From positions 4,154,001 through 4,218,000 of the forward strand of contig OZ241900.1 of NCBI GenBank assembly GCA_965203615.1: a stretch of DNA of 64,000 nt. Reading direction: 5' to 3'. Positions 25,690 through 34,342 of the stretch are shown here, piece after piece; the stretch's first letter is position 1, and each line of letters opens with the position of its first letter. The position numbers and the translations under genes are program-made. The stretch comes from VXNE01 sp965203615 (GTDB lineage Bacteria; Pseudomonadota; Gammaproteobacteria; Pseudomonadales; Azotimanducaceae). The notes beneath the pieces are model-generated. The model was not told where the DNA came from, did no database searches, and saw only the letters and a program-made list of their open reading frames with translations.

Positions 25690-26844
25690 TTACGACCAAT
25701 CTATGTCCTGTCTCGAGGCGTTGTTCCCACGCCTGTGGGCCCACACTCTCGCGTTCTCGTCCCACGGATGGGCCGCGAGCCACTTCTCGTCCATCGCCGC
25801 GCCGAGTCCGGGCCCCGGCGGCAGGCCAAAATAACCGTCCTTCTGGACGGGGAAGTCACCGACGACCGCCTCTGGCAGCCAGGCATGGATGCCTCCCTCC
25901 TGAATGACGAAGTTGGGGGTGCAGGCGTCGACGTGCAGCGCCGCGAGCGTGGAGAGCGGGCCATAACAGTTGTGGGGCTGGAAGCCCACGTAGTAGGCCT
26001 CGGCCATGGCCGCGATCTTCTTCGTTTCCAGGATCCCGCCTGCATACATGATGTCGGGCTGGATGAGGTCCACGGCGTGCAGCGGCAGGAGTTCGGCGAA
26101 GTCGAATTTGGTCAGCAGCCTTTCGCCGGTCGAGATCGGGATGTTGACCTTGTCCGACACTTTCTTCAGCGCGTGGAGGTTCTGGGGAGGCACCGGCTCT
26201 TCGAAATAGAATGGCCTGAACTCTTCCATCCTGTTGCCGACACGGACGGCATCGGATGGCGCGAGGCGGCCATGCACTTCCACGAACAGTTCCACGTCGT
26301 CGCCCACCGCTTCGCGCACCGCCTTCAGCTTTTCGATCGCGAGATCCTCGGACGCCCGGTCGATGAAGATGCCGCGGTGATCGAACGGATCGCCCTTCAG
26401 GGCTGTCAGGCCCTTTTCGACGTGGTTCATCGCGTTCTCGACGGATGCCTCGGGCGTAGGGCCGTCCCAGCGTCCATAGGTCCAGATCCGATCCCGCACC
26501 TTGCCGCCGAGCAGTTCGTACACGGGCGCTCCCAGTAGCTGACCCTTGATGTCCCATAGCGCGATTTCGATACCGCTGATGGCCGTCATCTGTACGACGC
26601 CCCCGCGGACGTGAAAATGGTGGTAGAGCGTCTGCCAGTGCTTCTCGATCTCGCCGGGATCCTTGCCCACGAGTTCCCTGCCGAACTCCTCCACCATCGT
26701 GGCTACGGCGAGCGGGCCGGAAGTCGCCTCGCTCCATCCGGTGATACCCGCATCCGTCTCAATGCGGACGAACACGAAATTCCGGGTAACGGCCGGTGAA
26801 AAGGGCACCCCGGCGGGAATCGCCTTGACGGAAGTTACTTTCAT
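25690..26844 (-). CDS. enolase-superfamily sugar-acid dehydratase (galactonate dehydratase-like)
   Basis: A 384-residue mandelate racemase/muconate lactonizing enzyme family member. The ATG at 26844 has GGAGG ten bases upstream. Predicted metal ligands are Glu189 (FVEVHG), Glu215 (FEEP) and Glu241 (STGERL); catalytic histidines are His191 and His291 (QPHN). Their spacing equals that of E. coli galactonate dehydratase DgoD shifted by six residues, so a sugar-acid dehydration giving a 2-keto-3-deoxy acid is likely. The first ligand is Glu instead of Asp. The exact sugar acid is unknown. It sits between the glucan-locus promoter and a dispersed repeat; no kinase or aldolase of a De Ley-Doudoroff route is adjacent. 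Confidence 0.85.
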   Translation of the reverse strand: MKVTSVKAIPAGVPFSPAVTRNFVFVRIETDAGITGWSEATSGPLAVATMVEEFGRELVGKDPGEIEKHWQTLYHHFHVRGGVVQMTAISGIEIALWDIKGQLLGAPVYELLGGKVRDRIWTYGRWDGPTPEASVENAMNHVEKGLTALKGDPFDHRGIFIDRASEDLAIEKLKAVREAVGDDVELFVEVHGRLAPSDAVRVGNRMEEFRPFYFEEPVPPQNLHALKKVSDKVNIPISTGERLLTKFDFAELLPLHAVDLIQPDIMYAGGILETKKIAAMAEAYYVGFQPHNCYGPLSTLAALHVDACTPNFVIQEGGIHAWLPEAVVGDFPVQKDGYFGLPPGPGLGAAMDEKWLAAHPWDENARVWAHRRGNNASRQDIDWS

Positions 26845-26886
26845 GGAATCAGCGCCTCCATGAGCGCAAGCGAATGGGGGTGGTTG

Positions 26887-26996
26887 TTCCATGAACGACG
26901 AGCGGGGCCGGGCCAGGAGCCTTCAGCCGGGGAGCGCGAGGGGGATACCCCTCGTACAAAGAGGCGAAGCCGCAGGCGCCGGCTGTGGGGCACTTT
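26887..26996 (-). repeat. dispersed ~110-bp repeat, copy B
   Basis: On the minus strand this copy runs from AGTGCCCCACAGCC to CCCGGCCCCGCTCGTCG and CATGGA, matching copy A (2928-3036) over its whole length and copy C (41877-41942) at both ends. The inner stem GCCG-N7-CGGC is kept while its loop differs. It fills the space between the dehydratase gene and the hypothetical gene, with no overlap of either coding region. Confidence 0.75.
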
Positions 26997-27004
26997 CATG
27001 GCGA

Positions 27005-27403
27005 TCAGCCGGGGATCAGGTCAGTCGACCTGGACCTCAAGTCTTCCAGTGCGGTGCCGGCGAGCTCCTGCCATTTCTCTGGTAGTTCGCTGCCGGCCTT
27101 CGCCCGCGCGAGGTAGTCCGGAAAACGCTGTGCAAGCTCCCCCAACGTCCAGTCGAACGGATTCGGATCGTCGATGGCCTCCCGGGGCTCGTCCAGGTAG
27201 GAAAAACCCAGGTGGTAGTGCGGGTGGTTCCGGAAGCAGTCGAACCGCAGGATTTCCTGTTCTTTGCCCTCGACTGGGCCGAACACGTGAATGGTCAGCC
27301 CCTCGTCGACGCTGAATTGACGATAGGCCATTGCCAACTTGTATGGCCCCACGGCGTTCTCCACCGCGTTCGACAGGTCCGGGGGGCTGAAACGTGTCTG
27401 CAT
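27005..27403 (-). CDS. conserved hypothetical protein
   Basis: A 132-residue soluble protein whose family I do not recognise. The ATG at 27403 is preceded by AGGAGAG five bases upstream, which supports real translation. The chain has a beta-rich first half (MAYRQFSVDEGLTIHVFGPV), a histidine-rich stretch DCFRNHPHYHLGFSYLDEPR that could bind metal, and a helical C-terminus (TLGELAQRFPDYLARAKAGS). There is no signal peptide or membrane segment. It is divergent from the solute-binding-protein gene (63 bases apart) and lies downstream on the far side of repeat copy B from the dehydratase gene. Confidence 0.6.
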   Translation of the reverse strand: MQTRFSPPDLSNAVENAVGPYKLAMAYRQFSVDEGLTIHVFGPVEGKEQEILRFDCFRNHPHYHLGFSYLDEPREAIDDPNPFDWTLGELAQRFPDYLARAKAGSELPEKWQELAGTALEDLRSRSTDLIPG

Positions 27404-27466
27404 CTTTCTCTCCTGGCCTTCGTTTTGTGACGATCAAAAGACTATTGATGAGAAGATACACGAATC

Positions 27467-29353
27467 ATGGCAACCCGGCTCCGAAACACTGCTTCGACGT
27501 CCGGTCGCGTTTCAGGGCGTCGGCTGCTCGCTCCCGTCCTGCTCCTGCTGGCATCCCCCGGTCTTGCCGAACAACCGCTTTATCAGCACGGCATCTCCCT
27601 GCTGCATGACCTCAAGTACCCGGTGGACTTTGAACATTTCGACTACGTGAACCCGTCCGCGCCCAAAGGCGGAACCCTGAACCTCTCCACGACCTGGGCG
27701 ATCCGCAACTTCTCGGGCGCCTGGGGCACCGGGGTCTCGAATGCCGCGGGGGTCGAGAGAACCATGGACCGCTTGTTCACCAGGTCGGCGGATGAGCCCT
27801 CGGCCCTGTACGGGTGGCTGGCGGACGGCGTTGCGCTCTCGGCGGACGGCCGGTCGCTCTTCATCCGGTTGCATGAGAAGGCCCGGTGGCGCGATGGGGT
27901 GCCGATAACCGCGAGCGACATACGGTTCTCGTACGACGTGATGGGTGCTACATCGCTGGCCGGAAAGACGTACCTGAAGTCCTGGGTCGACTCGTTCGAG
28001 ATCATCAATGAACGGGAACTGGTGATCCGCCACAAGGATGTCTTCACCCAGTCGAACCTGTTGGCGTTGACCTCGTTTCCCGTGCGTCCGGCGCACTACT
28101 ACGCCGACCGTGACCCGGGGGAAACGACTCTTGACCCGCCGCTTGTCAGCGGTCCGTACCGGATCGCCGGGTTCGACCGCAACCATGTGATCTACGAGCG
28201 CGTGGAGGACTACTGGGGCCGTGACCTCCCCATCAACCGGGGCCGCTACAACTTCCAGACGATCCGCTATGAGGTCTACCGCGATGCCACCGTCGCGCGG
28301 GAAGCCTTCCGCAAGGGCCTGTTCGACCTCTTCATGGAAAACGACATCCGGTATTGGGTCGACGCATACGACGTACCGGCCGTGGAAGCGGGGCGGATAC
28401 GCAGGGATACCCGCAGCATCAGGAGGTACATCGGCCGGGCGCAAGCGCTGGTATTCAACCTTCGCCGCGAAGTCCTGCGTGACGCGAGGGTCCGGGAAGC
28501 GTTGACCCTCGCGTTCGACTTCGAATGGCAGAATCGAGTGTTCCACCGCAACTCGCAGCGCCGGGCGCTGAGCTACTTTGCGGGCTCGTCTTTTGCAGCC
28601 AGGGGATTGCCTTCGGCCTCGGAGAGTGCGCTATTGGCGCCCCACCGCGACCAGCTTCCCGGTCGCGTGTTCACACAGTCGTTCGAATTGCCGCGCTCCA
28701 CCGGATGGGGTCCACATCGGGATGCGCTGCAACGTGCGCGGCGCCTGTTCGCCGACGCCGGCTGGACTGTCGTGGACGGCCGGCTCCGGGACGCCAGCGG
28801 ACAGCCTTTCGAGCTTGAGCTGGCAACGCAGTGGGCGTGGGCCAAACGGCTGCTGCTTCCCTATATTGAATCGCTTCGGGTGCTCGGCGTCGACGCCAGC
28901 TTTCGTTTGCTCGAAAACGTCATTGCAGTCAAGTACAAGAGACAGCGTCGGTTCGACGTGTTCCTGATCGGCCACGACCTGGTGAATCCGCCGATGGGAC
29001 AATTGCACACCTATTTCGGTTCCGAGGGCGCCGGCCGCGAACTGGGCGGCAACCTGGCGGGGATTCGGGACCCGGTCGTCGACACGCTGATCGAAATCGC
29101 CCAGGGCGCTCCGGACATCGAGACTGCGACGATCGCCTGCCGGGCACTGGACCGGGTACTGACGTGGAGCTTCTATCATGTTCCCCTGAACACGACCGAG
29201 GATGAACGCATCCTGTACTGGGACAAGTTCGGCCGTCCCGATGAGTCTGCGGCCGAGTACGAGTACCTTCTGGACGGTCTGGCCCGCGTCATCGATATCT
29301 GGTGGGTCGAAGACGCGAAGGTCGAATCGCTCAAGGCCGAAGGACGGCGATGA
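27467..29353 (+). CDS. YejA-like extracellular solute-binding protein, family 5
   Basis: A 628-residue periplasmic binding protein of the SBP_bac_5 (oligopeptide) family. The signal peptide is RLLAPVLLLLASPGLA. The mature start (QPLYQHGISLLHDLKYPVDF, then FDYVNPSAPKGGTLNLS) is the hallmark of the YejA branch, which in E. coli serves a peptide/microcin C importer. Further family blocks are ARWRDGVPITASDIRFSYDV, LVSGPYRIAGFD and ALTLAFDFEWQN. Length is normal. The YejB, YejE and YejF transporter genes are not in the window, so this is an orphan binding protein that must share a transporter encoded elsewhere. Confidence 0.87.
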   Translation: MATRLRNTASTSGRVSGRRLLAPVLLLLASPGLAEQPLYQHGISLLHDLKYPVDFEHFDYVNPSAPKGGTLNLSTTWAIRNFSGAWGTGVSNAAGVERTMDRLFTRSADEPSALYGWLADGVALSADGRSLFIRLHEKARWRDGVPITASDIRFSYDVMGATSLAGKTYLKSWVDSFEIINERELVIRHKDVFTQSNLLALTSFPVRPAHYYADRDPGETTLDPPLVSGPYRIAGFDRNHVIYERVEDYWGRDLPINRGRYNFQTIRYEVYRDATVAREAFRKGLFDLFMENDIRYWVDAYDVPAVEAGRIRRDTRSIRRYIGRAQALVFNLRREVLRDARVREALTLAFDFEWQNRVFHRNSQRRALSYFAGSSFAARGLPSASESALLAPHRDQLPGRVFTQSFELPRSTGWGPHRDALQRARRLFADAGWTVVDGRLRDASGQPFELELATQWAWAKRLLLPYIESLRVLGVDASFRLLENVIAVKYKRQRRFDVFLIGHDLVNPPMGQLHTYFGSEGAGRELGGNLAGIRDPVVDTLIEIAQGAPDIETATIACRALDRVLTWSFYHVPLNTTEDERILYWDKFGRPDESAAEYEYLLDGLARVIDIWWVEDAKVESLKAEGRR

Positions 29354-29383
29354 GGAGTGGGAACGCCGCGGCGTCCGCCTTCG

Positions 29384-30346
29384 TCAGAAGAGGGTTGCGG
29401 ACACCTCGTCGAGCCTTTCGAGCGCGGCTGCTTCGAGCGTCCAGCCGACCGCCCCGAGGTTGTCGTCGAGGTGCGCCACCGTATCGCCGCCGGTGATGGC
29501 CACCGTGAGTTCCGGGTGTGACAGCGCCCATGCCAGGGCCACCTGGGCGGGCGTCTTGCCCAGTTCGTCCGCGAGCTCGATGACGGCCGCTATGGCCTTG
29601 CCCCTGTCTCCCGCCACGTTGCGGCGATACTCCTCGAGGCGCGTTGCCCAGTGCGTACCCTGGGGCGGATCCATGTCGGGCGAATAGAGACCGCTCAGGA
29701 GGCCGGTGCCCAGCGGGCTGAACGCCATCGCGCCGAGTCCTTCTTCCCGGATGATGGGGAACATCTCCCGCTCCATCTGCCGATAGATCAGGCTGTACCT
29801 GTGCTGCACGATCGCGAACGGAGTCGCATTGATCCGATCCGCGATCCACAGCGCCTTGCAGACCTGCCATGCCTGGAAGTTGCAGCACCCGACGTAGCGG
29901 ACTTTCCCGGACCGGACAAGGTCGTCCAGCGCCCGAACGGTCTCTTCCTGCGGAGTGGTGGGGTCGAAGCGGTGAATGAGGTAAAAGTCGATGTGGTCGG
30001 TGCCGATGTTCTTCAGGGAGCGTTCCGCTTCCCGAATGATGTGGTACCGGGACGCGCCGTGGTCGTTCGGGCCAGGTCCGATGACCTGCTCGACCTTGGA
30101 CGTGATGAGGACATCGTCCCGCTTGCCCTTCAGCGCCTTGCCCAGGATGGCCTCCGACATCCTCACGTTGGCCCGGTCGTCCATCAGCCCGTAGATATTG
30201 GCGCAGTCGATGAGGTTGATGCCGTTCGCGATCGCGTGCTCGACCATGCGCTGGGCTTCGGCCGCGTCGTTCTGCCCCCGCAGACCCAGCCCGACCGCCA
30301 GGCGACTGACTCGTACGCCTGATTTCCCAAAGTTTATATATTCCAT
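29384..30346 (-). CDS. aldo/keto reductase family oxidoreductase
   Basis: A 320-residue (beta/alpha)8 NADPH-dependent reductase. The catalytic tetrad is visible: Asp47 and Tyr52 in LIDCANIYG, Lys84 in LITSKV and His125 in YLIHRFD. The C-terminal cofactor region includes GKTPAQVALAWALSHPELTV and TGGDTVAHLDDNLGA. Length and motif spacing are typical. The physiological substrate is unknown. It is convergent with the binding-protein gene, with only 30 bases between their stops, and lies 42 bases downstream of the VOC gene on the same strand, so the VOC and reductase genes may form a two-gene unit. Confidence 0.87.
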   Translation of the reverse strand: MEYINFGKSGVRVSRLAVGLGLRGQNDAAEAQRMVEHAIANGINLIDCANIYGLMDDRANVRMSEAILGKALKGKRDDVLITSKVEQVIGPGPNDHGASRYHIIREAERSLKNIGTDHIDFYLIHRFDPTTPQEETVRALDDLVRSGKVRYVGCCNFQAWQVCKALWIADRINATPFAIVQHRYSLIYRQMEREMFPIIREEGLGAMAFSPLGTGLLSGLYSPDMDPPQGTHWATRLEEYRRNVAGDRGKAIAAVIELADELGKTPAQVALAWALSHPELTVAITGGDTVAHLDDNLGAVGWTLEAAALERLDEVSATLF

Positions 30347-30388
30347 GGAGTTACTATTCCAACTTATAGTTGTTTAGGATCTTTAGTG

Positions 30389-30838
30389 TCAGGCGTCCTC
30401 GAGCACCAGTTCGGTGAGCTCGCGGGCGGGTGCCCGCATCATCGCCAGACCCTCTTCCGCGGTTTCCGTCGTATTGAAGAAGTACTCGATCCGGTTCCCG
30501 TCGGGATCCCGAAAGTACACGCTCTTCGTCATCCCGTGGTCGGTGAGGTGGTCGATCGGGGCACCGCAGCATTTGAGGCGGCGATGCACCTCCTTCAGTT
30601 CGTCCATGTTCTCGATCTGCACCGCGATGTGATTCAGGCCGAGGTCTCCGGCCGGCGTGGCATCTTCGCCGGCCTGGAACAGCGCCAGGTCATGATGGAT
30701 TTTCCCGCACGTCAGAAAGGTGCCGTTGCCGCGCTTCAGGGAGACCTGAAAGCCCAGTACCTCCGTGTAGAACTTCTCCGAAACCGCGAGGTCCCTGACG
30801 TTGAGGACGACGTGCCCGATACGTTTGGGTTGGACCAT
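30389..30838 (-). CDS. VOC-family dioxygenase-like protein
   Basis: A 149-residue VOC protein resembling the catechol-2,3-dioxygenase/fosfomycin-resistance group. It opens with RIGHVVLNVRDLAVSEKFYT and carries LNHIAVQIENMDEL and YFRDPDGNRIEYFFN; the predicted metal ligands are the His of IGHVV, the His of LNHIA and the Glu of RIEYF. The ATG at 30838 has AGGAGAG five bases upstream; earlier ATGs add a basic, non-family extension. A single module of this size would dimerise to make the active site. It lies upstream of the aldo/keto reductase and divergent from the GntR operon. Confidence 0.82.
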   Translation of the reverse strand: MVQPKRIGHVVLNVRDLAVSEKFYTEVLGFQVSLKRGNGTFLTCGKIHHDLALFQAGEDATPAGDLGLNHIAVQIENMDELKEVHRRLKCCGAPIDHLTDHGMTKSVYFRDPDGNRIEYFFNTTETAEEGLAMMRAPARELTELVLEDA

Positions 30839-30946
30839 GGAATCTCTCCTGCAGCAGCGCGCGACTTGATCACTCGCCATCATATCTCGCCGTGGCGCGG
30901 GGTTCGACAGGATGCGGGCCGTGACGTTGACGGCCAAGTGTATTAG

Positions 30947-30969
30947 GTGTATTAATTCTATTAGTACAC
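30947..30969. promoter_or_regulatory. GntR/YtrA-type operator
   Basis: An inverted repeat with arms GTGTATTAAT and ATTAGTACAC around a three-base centre (two or so mismatches), preceded by a direct extra half-site GTGTATTA at 30939-30946. It lies 23 bases upstream of the GntR start codon in an A+T-rich patch that stands out from its surroundings. YtrA-type GntR regulators commonly bind palindromes of the GTGTA...TACAC form over their own promoter. Confidence 0.65.
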
Positions 30970-30991
30970 CTGCGACAGGCTGACCAAGCGG

Positions 30992-31384
30992 ATGTTCGTG
31001 CTAAATCCCTCGTCGGGCGTGCCGATCTACCGGCAGATCGTCCAGCAGGCCCGGTATGCCATCGCAAGCGGCCGGGTGCGGCCGGGGGACCGGCTGCCAT
31101 CCGTACGCACGATTGCGACGCAACTTGGCATCAACCCCATGACGGTGTCCAAGGCCTACGCGATGCTTGAGCAGACGGGGGTGGTTGTGCGCCAGCCCGG
31201 CATCGGGATGGTCGTGTCGGATGCGGGTATAGACGCCGCGGATGCCATCGACGGCGACCTGCGAGCGTTGGTGCAGACGGCGAAACAGCTTGGCGTGTTG
31301 CGCAAGGAACTCATCGCACGAATCGACAGAATCTGGGAGGAAGAGTGGACCGATCGACCGATTCGGCTGCCCCGCTCGCGTTGA
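30992..31384 (+). CDS. GntR-family regulator, YtrA subfamily
   Basis: A 130-residue regulator made of the GntR winged helix (VPIYRQIVQQARYAIASGRV, RPGDRLPSVRTIATQLGINP, MTVSKAYAMLEQTGVV) followed by a short helical tail and no effector domain. That build is the YtrA subfamily, whose members repress ABC-transporter operons they belong to. The next gene, an ABC ATPase, starts inside this one (40-base overlap), and an inverted repeat with the subfamily's operator form lies just upstream. I therefore infer autoregulation of a three-gene operon. The signal that relieves repression is unknown. Confidence 0.88.
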   Translation: MFVLNPSSGVPIYRQIVQQARYAIASGRVRPGDRLPSVRTIATQLGINPMTVSKAYAMLEQTGVVVRQPGIGMVVSDAGIDAADAIDGDLRALVQTAKQLGVLRKELIARIDRIWEEEWTDRPIRLPRSR

Positions 31385-32199
31385 CGGGAGTTTCCGCCGG
31401 CTACGGGCGTGGCGGAGTGGATCGCGTTCTGGCGGACTTGGACCTGGAATTGGCGCCAGGGACGATCACTGGCCTGTTGGGACGCAACGGCAGCGGCAAG
31501 ACGACGCTGATGCGTGTCGCCATCGGCTTGATGCGGGCGCGCAGCGGAACCGCGAAGCTGTTCGGCACCGACTCCTGGGATGCGCCAGCGGAGGTTCGCA
31601 AGCGGATTGGGTACGTGCCGCAACTCTTTTCGGGCTTCGGCTGGATGAACGTGGATACCTGTCTCGCAATGATCGGAGGGCATTACGACTCCTGGGATCA
31701 CACGCTCGTCGACGCCCTCAAGCGGGACTGGCGATTGGAGAATCGGAGGATCGACAAGCTCTCGCCCGGCGATCAGCAAAAGGTTGCCATCATGCTCGCC
31801 GTCGGGCACAAGCCGGACCTTCTGCTTTTGGACGAGCCTGCCGCGAGCCTCGACCCCTCCGCTCGACGTGACTTTCTGAAGGCGTTGGTGGAACTGAACG
31901 CCGACGTCGGCCAGACGGTCCTGCTGTCGAGCCATATCACGAGCGACATCGAACGTGTTGCCTCCCACATCGCGATCCTGCACGACGGGCGCATCGCGTG
32001 TTGCGAAACCCTTGATGAGATCAGGGAGCGGGTCGGCTTGGTGACGTTGTCGGAACCACCGACGGCCCGGCATGGGATCCTCGCTTCCCATGGGAACCGC
32101 TATTGGGTCTGGGATCCCGGTGAGCACGAGTTCGCTCAGGACATACGCGTGGACAAGGTTGTGCTCGAAGACCTGTTCGTGGGGATCACGTCTCAGTGA
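31345..32199 (+). CDS. ABC transporter ATP-binding protein of the YtrA-type operon
   Basis: A 284-residue ATPase. Walker A is GRNGSGKTT, the Q-loop is YVPQLFSGF, the signature is LSPGDQQKV (a variant of LSGGQ), Walker B is LLLLDEPAAS, and the switch histidine is in LLSSHITSD. The GTG at 31345 lies inside the GntR gene and its stop overlaps the GTG of the membrane-protein gene (GTGA). This gives a tightly coupled regulator-ATPase-permease operon of the kind used for export or for envelope-stress and antibiotic responses. The C-terminal 60 residues are specific to this branch. Confidence 0.88.
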   Translation: MDRSTDSAAPLALTGVSAGYGRGGVDRVLADLDLELAPGTITGLLGRNGSGKTTLMRVAIGLMRARSGTAKLFGTDSWDAPAEVRKRIGYVPQLFSGFGWMNVDTCLAMIGGHYDSWDHTLVDALKRDWRLENRRIDKLSPGDQQKVAIMLAVGHKPDLLLLDEPAASLDPSARRDFLKALVELNADVGQTVLLSSHITSDIERVASHIAILHDGRIACCETLDEIRERVGLVTLSEPPTARHGILASHGNRYWVWDPGEHEFAQDIRVDKVVLEDLFVGITSQ

Positions 32200-33509
32200 A
32201 TTCCTCCCCGGATGCTGTCCCGCCAAGAGGTCGCGCTGCAAATGGCGTCCTCGGCACGTGGACAGCTATTCTGAGACCGACCGTCTGGGTATTGAGAGCA
32301 TTCCGCCCTGACGTATGGGCAGCCCTCGTCGTGATGATGATCTGGTTGTTTATGGCGGTCCCGTATCCCTTCTTCGCTGCCAGCAACGCGATGCTGGTAC
32401 TTACGGTAGGGAGTCTTGGCTATCTTGTAGGCAGTCGTGCGGGTCAACTGGGTGTCTGGTCAGGCGGCATCCTCGTTCCCCGGTATACGCGGTCGTTGTT
32501 TGCCCTGTGCGTCTTGGGTGTGGTGCTGCCTACGCTACTAGCGGGACTGGCTTGTTTGTGGCTCGGCAACCCTTTGCCAGCGGTGGCTCCGGCCATGTTG
32601 GTTGGCGCCGCCACGACGCGTTATGCGATTCGCCGCGGGCTTGATCCATCGGCAATCATGATCTGGTGGCTGATCCTCCTTTTCGTAGTGGGCATCTCTG
32701 CCGGGGCACGATCACACTTCATCCAGGCCGCATCGGTACTCTCCAATGTCTGGGTACAACTCGCATGTGCGGCCGCCGCCGGATTGATTGCTCCCGGCCT
32801 GTGCCGTGAGTTGGTCCGGCCGACGGCCCGTATCGAAGCCGTTGTTCTGTCGTCTGGCGGGCTCGGAGAGTTCTCTCTGAGAGATCTGCGTCTGGGCTCC
32901 TCGATCGCTGCTGGCCAGCTCGGAGCGATTGTTCTCATTTGGTACTTCATTCCCAAGACTGCGGGACAGATCTTCCCGTCTCTCTGGTTCGTGTCGCTTG
33001 CCGCGGTACTGTTCTCCTGGTGGGAAACGACGGTCCACACCCAACTGTCAAGGGACTGGGTCCTCGGTGTGGCGCGTGACCGCACGGATCTGGGACGTCG
33101 AACAGCGGCTCGCGCCGTCTGGATGTCCCTCCCATGGCTCGTCCTCGGAACCGCGTGGTCGGGAATCCACGCCCTGGTGACCGATGGGGAGGAGGCGTTC
33201 TTTCTCAAAGAAGTGCTGCTGGCTCACATCGCGGCGCTCCTGTTCGCCACATCACTTTGTCATCTGACCCGCCGGTTGCCCCCTTCCTTTTCCTGTCGGT
33301 GGGGCGTCTTTTTGTTGTTGATGATGGTATTGGGCGGTGGATGCGGGTACTTCGCGTCCCAGGACTACGATGCGGGTGACAACGCCGTGCTGCTCCTGGT
33401 ATTGATCGGCGCGGCGGTATTGACGGTGTTGCTGGGTGGTCGCGCCCTGGCGCAGGCCGAGCTCACGGAAGTCTCTACCATCCCGGGTTGGCGCAAGCGA
33501 AAACGCTAG
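32196..33509 (+). CDS. membrane subunit of the YtrA-type ABC system
   Basis: A 437-residue membrane protein with about ten to twelve hydrophobic segments and few recognisable motifs. Its GTG start shares four bases with the stop of the ATPase gene, which argues that the two proteins are made in fixed ratio as one complex. The N-terminal 40 residues are cytoplasmic and basic; the C-terminus ends in WRKRKR. It is not a standard ABC-2 permease by eye, and the transported compound is unknown. The downstream SDR gene is on the opposite strand, so the operon ends here. Confidence 0.72.
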   Translation: MNSSPDAVPPRGRAANGVLGTWTAILRPTVWVLRAFRPDVWAALVVMMIWLFMAVPYPFFAASNAMLVLTVGSLGYLVGSRAGQLGVWSGGILVPRYTRSLFALCVLGVVLPTLLAGLACLWLGNPLPAVAPAMLVGAATTRYAIRRGLDPSAIMIWWLILLFVVGISAGARSHFIQAASVLSNVWVQLACAAAAGLIAPGLCRELVRPTARIEAVVLSSGGLGEFSLRDLRLGSSIAAGQLGAIVLIWYFIPKTAGQIFPSLWFVSLAAVLFSWWETTVHTQLSRDWVLGVARDRTDLGRRTAARAVWMSLPWLVLGTAWSGIHALVTDGEEAFFLKEVLLAHIAALLFATSLCHLTRRLPPSFSCRWGVFLLLMMVLGGGCGYFASQDYDAGDNAVLLLVLIGAAVLTVLLGGRALAQAELTEVSTIPGWRKRKR

Positions 33510-33564
33510 CTCTCGCGCTGGATCTGAGGAGATTGCGTGGTTCGGCCACTGAGTCGCCGTCGGG

Positions 33565-34314
33565 TCAATCGAACAGGAGTCCGCCGTTCACGTCCACGAT
33601 CTCGCCGGTGACGAAGCCGGCGAGCGGGTGGGTCAGGAATGTCACCACGTGGGCGAACTCCTCGGCCTCGCAGAACCTCCCGACCGGGATCTGCGCCAGG
33701 ACTTCCTGCCGCTCGGCCTCCGTCAACTGTTCCATCACCATGGGCGTCCTGACGTAGGCGGGGGCGATGCCGTTGGCCGTCACGCCGTCGCCGGCCACCT
33801 CCCGCGCCAGCGAGAACGTCAATGCCGCGAGTGCGCCCTTCGACACGCTGTAGGCGGTGCCGGCGGTCAGGCCGCCGTTCTTCCCCGCCAGCGAGCAGGT
33901 GTTGACGATCCGGCCCCACTTGCGTTCGCGCATACCCGGCAACACGGCCTGCGACAGGTACAGCGCGGCGTCGAGGTTCACCGCCAGCACGTTGCGCCAC
34001 TCCGCCGGCGTGGTGGTGGCCGACTTGTTGTTGGACAGGATGCCGGCGTTGTTCACCAGGATGTCCACCGGCCCGACCTCGTCGAGAATCCGCCGGGCTT
34101 CGGCGGCAATCTCGTCGGCGTCGCGCAGGTCGATCTTCGCGCCGACCGCGTTCTCGCCGAGTTCGGCGGCAAGCTCGTCGAGTCTGCCCTGGTCGATGTC
34201 CACCATGACGACCCTCGCGCCGCAGCCGATCAGGGCGCGAGTCGTCGCAAGGCCGAGCACGCCCGCCGCTCCCGTGACGATGGCCGTGTGGCCTTGATGA
34301 ATCAGTTCCGTCAT
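33565..34314 (-). CDS. short-chain dehydrogenase/reductase
   Basis: A 249-residue classical SDR. The cofactor loop is TGAAGVLGLATTRAL, Asp in VVMVDIDQGR favours NAD(H), NNAG is present, and the catalytic residues lie in NTCSLAGKNG (Ser) and YSVSKGALAAL (Tyr-x-x-x-Lys). The end GFVTGEIVDVNGGLLFD is the standard SDR closing. The ATG at 34314 gives the conventional length; an upstream in-frame ATG would add a cysteine-rich leader unlike the family. It follows the transaldolase-like gene by 28 bases on the same strand, so the two may act on related sugar or sugar-acid substrates. Confidence 0.87.
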   Translation of the reverse strand: MTELIHQGHTAIVTGAAGVLGLATTRALIGCGARVVMVDIDQGRLDELAAELGENAVGAKIDLRDADEIAAEARRILDEVGPVDILVNNAGILSNNKSATTTPAEWRNVLAVNLDAALYLSQAVLPGMRERKWGRIVNTCSLAGKNGGLTAGTAYSVSKGALAALTFSLAREVAGDGVTANGIAPAYVRTPMVMEQLTEAERQEVLAQIPVGRFCEAEEFAHVVTFLTHPLAGFVTGEIVDVNGGLLFD

Positions 34315-34342
34315 GCGGACCTTGTGCGGACAGAAGGCTGCG

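Noticed and set aside
29363..29374. ACGCCGCGGCGT palindrome in the convergent gap as a bidirectional terminator.
   Set aside because: The palindrome leaves no loop and there is no T-run on either side.
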